Origin: an uncultured Bacilli bacterium
GTDB lineage: Bacteria; Bacillota_I; Bacilli_A; RF39; UBA660
NCBI GenBank assembly: GCA_934130265.1
Contig: CAKOYC010000022.1
Location: forward strand, 1 to 10,608
Length of the DNA: 10,608 bases
Direction of reading: 5' to 3'
The position numbers and the translations under genes are program-made. Positions 1 to 7,026 of this stretch are shown one piece after another (position 1 is the first letter of the stretch; the number at the start of each line of letters is the position of its first letter). Under the pieces are notes generated by a model, which was not told the DNA's origin, made no database searches, and saw only the letters and a program-made list of their open reading frames with translations.

Positions 1-1014
1 GTGTTACTCCTTGGAATGTTTGGGTTATATCAGTATCAAGTTAGTCCTACTGATAAAAGTAGTAATGCTAAAGTAGAAGTAGTAATAAAACAAGGGATGA
101 GTACTAGTCAAATAGCTAGTTTATTAAAGAAGAAGTATCTAATAAGAGACGAATTCTTTTTTAAAGTGTATATGAAACTTAATAGAAGAGATAGTATTAA
201 AGCTTCAACTTATTATTTAAGTAAAAATATGAGTTTAGATAATATTGTATCACTGCTTGAAAAAGGAGCTTCTAATACAGATATTTCTATTACTTTTAAA
301 GAAGGTAAAACTATTAAAGATTATGCTAAAGTAGTAAGTGAATCTACTAATATTAGTGAAGAAGAATTCCTTGCTAAGATGAAAGATACTACTTATTTAA
401 CTAGTTTAATAAAGTCTTATTGGTTTTTAACTGATGCTATTTTAGATAGTAATATCTACTATGGATTAGAAGGGTATTTAGCACCTGATACTTATAACTT
501 TAAAGATAAAGATGTAACAGTGGAAGAGGTCATTAAAACTTTACTTGATCAAGAAGAAAAAAATCTTTCTCCTTATAAAGATACATTAAGTAAAATGAAT
601 GTTCATGAAGTGTTGACACTTGCATCTATTTCTGAACTAGAAGGAGTAAAAGATACTGATAGAAAGCTAATAGTAGGAGTATTTCAAAATAGACTTAGTA
701 AGGGAATGAATCTTGGAAGTGATGTTACTACTTATTATGCTTTTAATCAAGCAATGGATAAAGATTTAACTAGTGAAATGTTTAATACTTATAACCCTTA
801 TAACACTAGAAGTAGTGCCATGGCTGGTAAGCTTCCCGTAGGACCTATTTGTAATCCATCAAAGGAAAGCGTTTTAGCTAGTATTAATCCAACAAAATCA
901 GATTATTACTACTTTGTAGCAGATAAAAATGGGAATGTTTATTATACTAAGACTAGTAGTGAACATAGTGCTAAAGTAAAAGAACTAAAAGAAAAAGGTG
1001 ATTGGATATGGTAG
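1..1014 (+). CDS. mltG: Endolytic murein transglycosylase MltG (YceG-like), 5' end cut by window
   Basis: MltG is a membrane-anchored lytic transglycosylase that cuts nascent glycan strands on the outer face of the membrane and so limits strand length. Visible family signatures, numbered from the first in-frame codon, are LEGYLAPDTY (157-165), the active-site stretch LASISELEG with Glu212 as the likely catalytic residue, VFQNRL (227-232), and the C-terminal LPVGPICNPS and DYYYFVADKNG blocks (278-311). A LysM-like segment fits residues 25-60. The first codon is GTG at base 1, with no room for a ribosome binding site. The protein would begin inside its hydrophobic helix, lacking the usual short cytoplasmic tail. 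I therefore read this GTG as an internal Val codon and the gene as 5'-truncated by the window, not broken. The stop overlaps the trmR start by 7 bases. Identity is firm; the true start is not visible. Confidence 0.93.
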   Translation: MLLLGMFGLYQYQVSPTDKSSNAKVEVVIKQGMSTSQIASLLKKKYLIRDEFFFKVYMKLNRRDSIKASTYYLSKNMSLDNIVSLLEKGASNTDISITFKEGKTIKDYAKVVSESTNISEEEFLAKMKDTTYLTSLIKSYWFLTDAILDSNIYYGLEGYLAPDTYNFKDKDVTVEEVIKTLLDQEEKNLSPYKDTLSKMNVHEVLTLASISELEGVKDTDRKLIVGVFQNRLSKGMNLGSDVTTYYAFNQAMDKDLTSEMFNTYNPYNTRSSAMAGKLPVGPICNPSKESVLASINPTKSDYYYFVADKNGNVYYTKTSSEHSAKVKELKEKGDWIW

Positions 1015-1610
1015 ATGAAACCTATCAAATAATTAAAGAAATAAAAGATTATGCCAAAGAAAATAAAGTACCGATTATGGAAGATGCGGGAATTGATTTT
1101 TTAACTAATTTCATAATTAAAAATCAAAGAGTTAAAGTCTTAGAAGTTGGTACTGCTATTGGTTATTCGGCTATCATGATGGCTTTATGTAATAAAAACT
1201 TGAAAGTGACTAGTATCGAGCGAGATAGTGAACGGTATATGGAAGCTTTAAAGAATATTAAGAGGTGTAAACTAGAAGATAGAATAACTTTAATCTATCA
1301 AGATGCTTTAAATGTTAGACTGGATGATACTTTTGATCTTATCTTTATAGATGCTGCTAAAGCTCAGAGCCAAAAGTTTTTCGAGTTATTCGAAAGAAAC
1401 TTAACAAAAGACGGTTACATTATAACCGATAATATGTACTTTCATGGTTTAGTTAATAAAAATGAAAAAGAAATAGAAAGTCGTAATGTAAGAGGAATAG
1501 TAAGAAAGATTAAAGATTATATTACCTTTTTAAAAAATAATGAAAATTATGAAACAGTTATTCATGATGTAGGAGATGGGATTGCTGTAAGTAAGAAAAA
1601 AGAAAGGTGA
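1008..1610 (+). CDS. trmR: tRNA 5-hydroxyuridine O-methyltransferase TrmR (YrrM family, COG4122)
   Basis: This is a 200-residue SAM-dependent class I O-methyltransferase. The SAM loop is LEVGTAIGYS (45-54), an acidic motif IERD follows (70-73), and FIDAAKAQ (113-120) plus TDNMYFHGLV (140-149) supply the likely metal-binding Asp115, Asp141 and Asn142 of the COMT-like family. In Bacillus subtilis the neighbour of mltG (yrrL) is yrrM, now trmR, which methylates 5-hydroxyuridine at tRNA position 34 to 5-methoxyuridine. The assignment rests on family plus that conserved adjacency; COG4122 also contains small-molecule methyltransferases. I choose ATG 1008 because AAAGGTGA (994-1001) sits 6 bases upstream; an in-frame TTG at 1002 is too close to that site. 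The gene overlaps the mltG end by 7 bases, suggesting translational coupling. The U32-type hydroxylation genes that usually follow are not here. Confidence 0.8.
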   Translation: MVDETYQIIKEIKDYAKENKVPIMEDAGIDFLTNFIIKNQRVKVLEVGTAIGYSAIMMALCNKNLKVTSIERDSERYMEALKNIKRCKLEDRITLIYQDALNVRLDDTFDLIFIDAAKAQSQKFFELFERNLTKDGYIITDNMYFHGLVNKNEKEIESRNVRGIVRKIKDYITFLKNNENYETVIHDVGDGIAVSKKKER

Positions 1611-1614
1611 TTTT

Positions 1615-2697
1615 ATGGAATTGTTAACAACAATAACTGATACTTGTTCTGATGCAGCCCTAGCTCGAGGGATAACAATATTTCATACAGGCATGACTTG
1701 GGTTTGCGTAATAGTACCAATTCTTTTAATCCTTTCGTTAGCTATTTCTCTTTTATCTATGACAATTGATCCAAATCAAAAAGACGGAATGAAAAAGATT
1801 TATAAAAAAGTAGGAGCTGCAGTTATTATTTTTCTTATACCATCATTTTTAAATGTAGTAATGAATCTACTTTCTTATGCATCTTTTAATCAAAGCGAGA
1901 TTTTTAATTTCTCTACCTGCTATAAAGTTGCAGTAGCAGCTAATAAAAAAATAGGTACTGGGAAATATCAGTCTGGTCTTGGAACAGCTCCTGGTAAAGG
2001 CCTTAGTGGAATGTATGGTGACTTGTCAGGTTTAAAAAATTATACTAAGAGTGATGATACATCAACTAGTACTAGTAAAGGTGATGGTGGTATACTAATA
2101 GTAGCAGGTCACTCTTATTCACCATATTGTAGCCAAGGCGGTGATAATGAGTGCCGTGAAGAAGGTACTACCTATGTAGAACCAACAGAAACTAGAAAAC
2201 TTGCTAAACTTTTAAAAAGTGAACTTGATGGGATGAATTTAAAGGCATCTATTGCTAATGAAATGCTAGGTGGAACAGATGACAAAATGAATAAATCACT
2301 ATATGTAGAGATGCGTAATAGTACGCAAGCTTTTAAAGATAATGAGGCTAAATTTAAAAAATTCACTCATGTAATTGAAATTCACTTTAATGCAGTTGAT
2401 GGACCACGTAAAGCAAATGGGACTTTGCTCATGCAAGGATCAGCTGGTATATCAAAAGTTGATCAACAACTTAAAGATGCTGTTGTTAAATATACAGGTA
2501 AAGCAAATGATAATATAGCTCAAGGATTACAAAATCAAAGATATTTTCAAAACTTAGGTATTCCTATGACTTATATTGAAGTTGAATTTTATGATAACAA
2601 TTCAGCTATGGCAAAATATGAAACTAATAAAGAGAAAATCGCTCATGAATTAGCTACAGTATTTAAGAAAAATTATGGTGATAAAATATCAAGATAG
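1615..2697 (+). CDS. Membrane-tethered N-acetylmuramoyl-L-alanine amidase (two-helix module + Amidase_3 domain)
   Basis: This 360-residue protein has three parts. Two hydrophobic helices (about 27-49 and 66-86) flank a Lys-rich loop (51-65) that should be cytoplasmic by the positive-inside rule, putting both termini outside. A low-complexity linker carries GLSGMYGDLSGLKNY (129-143). From about residue 158 there is a zinc amidase fold: VAGH with His166, probable ligand Glu192 in a helix start, IEIHFNA with His257, and IEVEFYDN with Glu322 in the place of the catalytic Glu of 'vEvgF.sN'. Amidase_3 enzymes cleave the bond between MurNAc and the stem peptide. There is no cleavable signal peptide or wall-binding repeat; the membrane module replaces them. 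The start follows AAAGGTGA by 4 bases, and trmR ends 4 bases before. The same N-terminal module recurs in the CHAP protein at 4145. It resembles short two-helix VirB2/T4SS-pilin-like proteins, but no secretion ATPase is nearby. Confidence 0.82.
   Translation: MELLTTITDTCSDAALARGITIFHTGMTWVCVIVPILLILSLAISLLSMTIDPNQKDGMKKIYKKVGAAVIIFLIPSFLNVVMNLLSYASFNQSEIFNFSTCYKVAVAANKKIGTGKYQSGLGTAPGKGLSGMYGDLSGLKNYTKSDDTSTSTSKGDGGILIVAGHSYSPYCSQGGDNECREEGTTYVEPTETRKLAKLLKSELDGMNLKASIANEMLGGTDDKMNKSLYVEMRNSTQAFKDNEAKFKKFTHVIEIHFNAVDGPRKANGTLLMQGSAGISKVDQQLKDAVVKYTGKANDNIAQGLQNQRYFQNLGIPMTYIEVEFYDNNSAMAKYETNKEKIAHELATVFKKNYGDKISR
2002..2039 (+). repeat. Conserved linker repeat, copy 1 (in the amidase gene)
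   Basis: These 38 bases, starting at codon 130 of the amidase gene, are 34/38 identical to 4532-4569, which also begins at codon 130 of the CHAP gene. Three of the four differences are synonymous and one is Tyr/Phe. The encoded motif is LSGMYGDLSGLK. It marks the junction between the shared membrane module and the swapped catalytic domain. Confidence 0.85.
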
Positions 2698-2706
2698 GAG
2701 AATTGT

Positions 2707-3414
2707 ATGGAATTTGAAGAGAAAAAATTAAAAATTAGAAGATATATAATTATAGGAATAGTAGCTGTTTTAGTTCTTATATTTATAATATCACTAGTAA
2801 AAATAGTAAAAAAAGATGAGGTCAAATCTTCTAACTTTATTAAACAATCTGCAAGTTATACAATACCAGGTACTAAAATATCCTCTTATTTACCAACTGT
2901 TACTATAGATGGGGCAGATACCAAAAATGTAAATGAAGAGATAAAAGAGGATTATGATGAAGTTGTATCTAATGGTAAATCATCTTTTAATTATCAGTAT
3001 AGTATCAACAATAATTATTTTTCATTAGTTACTATAACATTGCTAGTAGATGAAGAGACAGGCTATACTTATCCAGTATTTAAAACATATAATTTTTCTT
3101 TAAGTACTAATAGATTAGCAGAAGATGAAGAATTGCTTGCTGCCTTTAATAAAACGGATGATGATATTTCAATGACTTTAGAAAATAAGTTTGAAGAATA
3201 TTACCAGGGTGAACTTGATAAAAAATATTTAAATAAGAATGAATGTGATTATGCATGTTTCTTAGAACGAAGAAAAGTTGACTCTTATGATGAAGAAAAT
3301 TACTTATATGTAGAAGATAACACGTTAAAGTTTTTTCATGGATTTATGATTTTTTCAAATATTGGTGAAGAAGAATTTTATAAAGATGAAAATTTCTTAT
3401 ATACAGTAGAGTAG
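2707..3414 (+). CDS. Single-pass membrane protein with DUF4163/DUF3298-like (RsiV/PdaC-type) extracellular domain, copy 1
   Basis: This 235-residue protein has a basic N-terminus, one helix at about 12-34, then an acidic extracellular domain. The pattern of a paired beta region (NYQYSINNNYFSLVTITLL, 95-113), a TYPVFKTYNFSLST strand pair (121-134) and an acidic 'EDEELLAAFN' segment resembles the DUF4163/DUF3298 domains of the lysozyme-sensing anti-sigma factor RsiV and the deacetylase PdaC. That is by-eye pattern recognition, not a search. A CDYACFL motif (180-186) contains two Cys four residues apart, and is shared with the paralogue at 5060 (CDYNCFL). No enzymatic motif is apparent, and the sequence lacks both an anti-sigma cytoplasmic domain and a deacetylase domain. 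It starts 9 bases after the amidase gene with TAGGAG 6 bases upstream, so the two are probably co-translated. Function unknown; a sensor, inhibitor or chaperone of the adjacent hydrolase is inferred. Confidence 0.7.
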   Translation: MEFEEKKLKIRRYIIIGIVAVLVLIFIISLVKIVKKDEVKSSNFIKQSASYTIPGTKISSYLPTVTIDGADTKNVNEEIKEDYDEVVSNGKSSFNYQYSINNNYFSLVTITLLVDEETGYTYPVFKTYNFSLSTNRLAEDEELLAAFNKTDDDISMTLENKFEEYYQGELDKKYLNKNECDYACFLERRKVDSYDEENYLYVEDNTLKFFHGFMIFSNIGEEEFYKDENFLYTVE

Positions 3415-3422
3415 GTGATAAA

Positions 3423-4148
3423 ATGGTAGCTTTAATAACAGGTAGTACCGGTGGACTTGGAAAGGCAATAGCTTTTTCTTTAGCAGAAGCTGGTTTTGAT
3501 ATAATTCTTCATTACCATAATGATGAAGTAGGAGTACTTAATTTAGCTAGTGATATTAGAAATAAATATAAAAGAAATGTTAGAATGTATAAAGCTGATT
3601 TAACTATAGAAGAAGAAATAGATAAGATGGTAAATGATATAAAAGAAAATTATTTTTATTTAGATGTATTAGTAAATAATGCCGCTATTTCTAAAGATAC
3701 TGATTTGTTGTTAAAAGAGAAGAAAGAGTTTTTAGATGTTTTAGATGTCAATTTAGTTGCTCCTTTTCTTCTTTCTAAAAAGTTATCTTCCCTACTAAGA
3801 GATGCAAAAGGAACAATAATAAATATTTCATCTAATAATGCTTTAGGAGAAAATTATCCAGAAAGTGTTGATTATGATGCTGCTAAAACAGGCCTTATTT
3901 CTCTTACTAGTAATTTAGCTAAATATTTTGCGCCAACAGTTAGAGTGAATTGTGTTTGTCCTGGATGGATTGAAACCAAAATGAGTGCCGATTTAGATGA
4001 AGAATTTGAACAAAAAGAAAAAGATAAAATACTTTTAAATAGATTTGCAACTCCTAAAGAAGTAGCAGACGTAGTTACTTTTTTAGCAAGTAGTAAAGCA
4101 AGTTATATAAATAATGCAATTATTAGAGTAGATGGAGGGATAAAATGA
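3423..4148 (+). CDS. Short-chain dehydrogenase/reductase, FabG-like
   Basis: This is a complete 241-residue classical SDR. The nucleotide-binding motif TGSTGGLG is at 6-13, followed by NNAA (85-88), structural Asn110, the catalytic Ser in INISS (Ser137), YDAAK with Tyr151 and Lys155, and the CPGWIETKM segment (179-187) that follows the active site. These mark an NAD(P)H-dependent oxidoreductase. Overall layout is closest to 3-oxoacyl-ACP reductase FabG, but the substrate cannot be read from the sequence and SDRs in this class act on many ketones and sugars. It has a clear RBS (AGGTGA, 4 bases from the ATG), begins 8 bases after the preceding gene, and its TGA overlaps the next ATG as ATGA. 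It therefore sits inside the operon, between the two copies of the hydrolase/partner cassette. No fatty-acid genes accompany it. Confidence 0.87.
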   Translation: MVALITGSTGGLGKAIAFSLAEAGFDIILHYHNDEVGVLNLASDIRNKYKRNVRMYKADLTIEEEIDKMVNDIKENYFYLDVLVNNAAISKDTDLLLKEKKEFLDVLDVNLVAPFLLSKKLSSLLRDAKGTIINISSNNALGENYPESVDYDAAKTGLISLTSNLAKYFAPTVRVNCVCPGWIETKMSADLDEEFEQKEKDKILLNRFATPKEVADVVTFLASSKASYINNAIIRVDGGIK

Positions 4149-5041
4149 TAAAGTTTTTAGTGGATCTTAATTCAGCTTGTTCCGATTATGCAGTAGCTAA
4201 CAGTTTAAATCTTTTATATACACTTTTTAAAATGGTTTGTGTAATAGTACCCATAATTTTAATTCTTTTTGCAAGTATTAATATGGGGAAACTAATGATA
4301 AATCCTGATGATAAAAAAGGAGTAGGTAGTATTGCTAAAAAAATAATGGCTGCTATTATCATCTTTATTGTTCCAAACTTCTTAGATATAATAGTTCATT
4401 TTAATACTTTATCAGATACAACAGAAGCTAAATTTAGTGTTCTAAGCTGCTTTAAAAATTCAGAAACATCATCAAAAACCATTGGACTTGCTGTATACAA
4501 AGATGGAGCAGGAACAGAGAAGGGAACTGGTCTTAGTGGGATGTTTGGTGATTTGTCAGGTCTAAAAAAATATCAAAGTAGTGGTGACAGTAGTGGGGTA
4601 GCAGGGGAAGGAGCTCAGAAACTAATAAATATAGCTAAAAAAGAAATTGGTAATAATGAAGCAGATGGTACACATATGAAATATGAAAATTATATGGGAT
4701 TTAGTGCTAGTGATCCTTGGTGTGCTATGTTTGTATCATGGTGTGCCAACCAAGCTGGATTTATAGAGTCGGGAATAATACCTAAATATGCATCATGTAG
4801 TGATGGTGTATCTTGGTTTCAAAGTAAAAATGCTTTTCATAAAGAAGGAAGTGGGTATACTCCACAACCAGGCGATATTGTTTTCTTTGGACCAGGTGGA
4901 GGATCTCACACTGGAATTGTAGTAAAATCAGATGCTAATAATGTTTATACGATTGAAGGAAATACTAGTGATATGGTAGCCGAAAGAACAAGACCTAGAG
5001 CTACTGGTTATGTTTATGGCTATGGAACCCCAGCATATTAA
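4145..5041 (+). CDS. Membrane-tethered CHAP-domain peptidoglycan hydrolase (two-helix module + CHAP)
   Basis: This 298-residue protein has the same N-terminal plan as the amidase at 1615: helices at about 28-49 and 66-86, a charged loop NPDDKKG between them, Cys12, Cys32 and Cys102 matching Cys11, Cys31 and Cys102, and linker GLSGMFGDLSGLKKY (129-143). The C-terminal domain is different: a CHAP (NlpC/P60-superfamily) fold with DPWCAMFVSWC (catalytic Cys193), GDIVFFGPGGGSHTGIVV (His255) and IEGN (Glu271). CHAP enzymes are amidases or endopeptidases on peptidoglycan stem peptides or cross-bridges. Extra Cys at 200 and 218 could bond each other. By topology the catalytic domain should be outside the cell, anchored to the membrane. 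The start is set by GGAGGG (4135-4140) and the ATGA overlap with the SDR stop. Which bond it cuts is not visible from sequence. Confidence 0.85.
   Translation: MIKFLVDLNSACSDYAVANSLNLLYTLFKMVCVIVPIILILFASINMGKLMINPDDKKGVGSIAKKIMAAIIIFIVPNFLDIIVHFNTLSDTTEAKFSVLSCFKNSETSSKTIGLAVYKDGAGTEKGTGLSGMFGDLSGLKKYQSSGDSSGVAGEGAQKLINIAKKEIGNNEADGTHMKYENYMGFSASDPWCAMFVSWCANQAGFIESGIIPKYASCSDGVSWFQSKNAFHKEGSGYTPQPGDIVFFGPGGGSHTGIVVKSDANNVYTIEGNTSDMVAERTRPRATGYVYGYGTPAY
4532..4569 (+). repeat. Conserved linker repeat, copy 2 (in the CHAP gene)
   Basis: Partner of 2002-2039 in the same reading frame and at the same codon number (130). It encodes LSGMFGDLSGLK. The flanking hydrolase sequences share no similarity, so identity ends just downstream of this element. 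Confidence 0.85.
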
Positions 5042-5059
5042 TAAGAAAGGAATAAAAAG

Positions 5060-5785
5060 ATGTTTGGACAAATTGAATTTAATGAAGAAGAAAAAATAAG
5101 ATTAAAAAAGACACTCTTGATTATTGGTGGATTAGTAGTTTTTGCTATAATTATCTCTTTATATACTTCAACATTTAAAAATGATGCTATTAAAACAATA
5201 AAGACTGATAAAAGTAAAGCTCTTATTTATACAGTTAAAGAAAGAACAATAGATGGTAAAAAAAGTGAAGTACCATATATTAATATGAAAGGTAAAAATA
5301 TAGCAAAACTAAATCAAGATTTAGAAGAATTTGTAAATAAATATTATAGTAATCCAACTAGTATTATTTCTTATACCTATGATGTTAGTGACAAAATATT
5401 ATCTCTTGTTGTAAAAGTAGCTTATTTTGATAAAGTGTATTATCCTGACTTTAGAACTTATAATATTAATCTTTCTGACTTGTCAGTATTATCAGATGAG
5501 GATTTACTTGATAAATTCAATTTGACAGAAGACGACGTTTCTAATAAAATAGAAGATAAATTTACTTATTTTTATAATGATGCCTTGAATAAAGATTATT
5601 ACAGTGGTGAATGTGATTATAACTGTTTCTTATATTTTAGAGGAGATAAGGATTATTTAGATGATATTCACTACTATATAAAAAATAATAAATTGTATGT
5701 TTATAAAGCATTTAATGTTTATAGTATTTATGATGAACAAAACTATTTTACAGAAGATGATTTTTTAATTGAAGTGAGTGATTGA
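5060..5785 (+). CDS. Single-pass membrane protein with DUF4163/DUF3298-like domain, copy 2
   Basis: This 241-residue paralogue of the protein at 2707 holds the same place after a hydrolase gene. It has an acidic cytoplasmic start, a basic RLKK before one helix (about 18-36), and an extracellular domain. Shared landmarks are SYTYDVSDKILSLVVKV (104-120) against the copy-1 stretch at 95-111, VYYPDFRTYNINLS (126-139) against YTYPVFKTYNFSLS, the 'LTEDDVSNKIEDKF' helix (155-168), CDYNCFL (185-191), and a closing NYFTEDDFLIEV against EFYKDENFLYTV. The two copies are clearly homologous but diverged, so the duplication is not recent. The RBS GAAAGGA (5045-5051) is 8 bases upstream. The RsiV/PdaC-type fold assignment is tentative. 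No catalytic residues are evident, and its function is inferred only from its pairing with the CHAP protein. Confidence 0.7.
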   Translation: MFGQIEFNEEEKIRLKKTLLIIGGLVVFAIIISLYTSTFKNDAIKTIKTDKSKALIYTVKERTIDGKKSEVPYINMKGKNIAKLNQDLEEFVNKYYSNPTSIISYTYDVSDKILSLVVKVAYFDKVYYPDFRTYNINLSDLSVLSDEDLLDKFNLTEDDVSNKIEDKFTYFYNDALNKDYYSGECDYNCFLYFRGDKDYLDDIHYYIKNNKLYVYKAFNVYSIYDEQNYFTEDDFLIEVSD

Positions 5786-5786
5786 T

Positions 5787-6995
5787 GTGAATTTAGAATT
5801 AATAGAAGAAAAACTAAAAGATGAGTTTAAAAAAATAGAAAAACAAGAAGAAGCAAATAGTATAAAGATATTAAATGCTTTTAGAGAAGAAAAAGTAAGT
5901 GAAACAGATTTTAATTCTACTACTGGTTATGGTTATAATGATGAAGGTAGAGATAAACTAGAAAGAGTATTTAGTAGAGTACTTGGTAGTGAAGATGCTC
6001 TTGTTAGAAGTCAGTTTATCTCTGGAAGTCATGCCTTAACTGTTACTTTGTTTGCACTTTTAAGACCAGGTGATACACTACTTAGTATTTCCTCTAAGCC
6101 TTATGATACGCTAGATGAGGTAATTGGTATTAGAGATAATAAGTCTAGTCTAAAAAGTTTTAATATTAATTATAAACAAGTTGATTTGATAGATAATGAT
6201 TTTGATTATGAAAAAATAAAAGAAGTTATTACTAGTGAAAAGATAAAAGTTATTGAAATACAAAGATCTAAGGGTTATTCTACTAGAGCTAGTTTAAATA
6301 TTGAAAAGATTAGTAAAGTAATTAAATTTATAAAAGATATTAATAAAGATATAATTATTATGGTTGATAATTGTTACTGTGAACTAGTAGAAGATAAAAC
6401 TCCTTGTGAAGTGGGAGCCGATATCATAGTAGGCTCCCTAATCAAAAACTTAGGAGGTGCTATTGCTCCAAATGGAGCTTATGTAGCAGGGCGTCATGAC
6501 TTAATTGAATTAGTAGCAGAACGTCTTACCTTACCAGGTGAAGGAAGAGAAGTAGGACCATCACTTGGTATTAATAGAAGTCTTTATCAAGGATTATTTC
6601 TTGCTCCTTCTGTAGTAGCAGCATCTTTAAAAACAGCAGTTTTAACCGCGTATCTTGCAGAAAAGATGGGCTATAAAGTAGAACCTAGATATAATTCTTT
6701 AAGAACAGATATTGTTCAAAGTATTATTTTTGAAAATAAAGATGACTTAATTAAATACTGTCAAGGAATCCAAAAATATTCTCCAATAGATTCTTTTTCT
6801 ACTTGTTATCCTGCTCCTATGCCAGGTTATGATGATGAAGTTATTATGGCAAGTGGTAGTTTTACTAATGGATCATCTATCGAACTATCATGTGATGGGC
6901 CAGTAAGAGATCCATATATTGCTTATCAACAAGGAGCTATTAGTTATCAATATGGTAAAATAGCAGTCTATAATGCTTTTAAAGAGTTAAAGTGA
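5787..6995 (+). CDS. ynbB: PLP-dependent enzyme of the YnbB / Met_gamma_lyase family (COG4100)
   Basis: This is a protein of about 402 residues with the fold-type I PLP layout of the 'cystathionine beta-lyase / aluminium resistance' family (YnbB in B. subtilis). Visible are the N-terminal STTGYGYNDEGRDKLE block, SQFISGSHALTVTLFALLRPGD (78-98 counting from GTG 5778), the PLP-ring Asp in IMVDNCYCE, and GSLIKNLGG with the Schiff-base Lys (223 in that count, 220 from the chosen start). GEGREVGPSLG and the C-terminal PAPMPGYDDEVIMASG are also typical. The family is presumed to cleave sulfur amino acids, but its physiological substrate is not established. Two GTG starts are possible: 5778, with no spacing for an RBS, and 5787, about 9 bases after AAGTGA. 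I prefer 5787, though either gives a weak site. The gene follows the preceding stop almost directly and is last in the operon; its own stop lies inside a terminator stem. Confidence 0.85.
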   Translation: MNLELIEEKLKDEFKKIEKQEEANSIKILNAFREEKVSETDFNSTTGYGYNDEGRDKLERVFSRVLGSEDALVRSQFISGSHALTVTLFALLRPGDTLLSISSKPYDTLDEVIGIRDNKSSLKSFNINYKQVDLIDNDFDYEKIKEVITSEKIKVIEIQRSKGYSTRASLNIEKISKVIKFIKDINKDIIIMVDNCYCELVEDKTPCEVGADIIVGSLIKNLGGAIAPNGAYVAGRHDLIELVAERLTLPGEGREVGPSLGINRSLYQGLFLAPSVVAASLKTAVLTAYLAEKMGYKVEPRYNSLRTDIVQSIIFENKDDLIKYCQGIQKYSPIDSFSTCYPAPMPGYDDEVIMASGSFTNGSSIELSCDGPVRDPYIAYQQGAISYQYGKIAVYNAFKELK

Positions 6996-7011
6996 TTTAA
7001 TCACTTTTTTT
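6989..7011 (+). terminator. Intrinsic terminator ending the mltG-to-ynbB operon
   Basis: An 8-bp perfect stem AAAGTGAT (6989-6996) pairs with ATCACTTT (7000-7007) around a 3-base loop, followed by a run of seven T (7005-7011). The ynbB stop codon (6993-6995) lies within the left arm. This is the only terminator-like structure seen between the window start and this point, which supports one long transcript. Confidence 0.8.
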
Positions 7012-7026
7012 GTTCTACTAAGATTA

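Noticed and set aside
1..60. GTG at base 1 as the true mltG start
   Set aside because: It would begin mid-helix with no visible RBS and no cytoplasmic tail; an upstream start outside the window is more likely.
2172..2366. Minus-strand open frame of 64 codons
   Set aside because: It lies wholly within the amidase gene, has no RBS and resembles nothing; a shadow of the AT-rich coding strand.
1615..5041. Phage lysis module (holin-like helices plus endolysins)
   Set aside because: No phage structural, replication or integrase genes are present, and the genes are embedded in the mltG-trmR operon with the hydrolase and helices fused in one protein.
1615..5041. Conjugative type IV secretion island suggested by pilin-like helices and wall hydrolases
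   Set aside because: No VirB4, VirD4, relaxase or other conjugation gene is in the window; only the weak two-helix resemblance remains.
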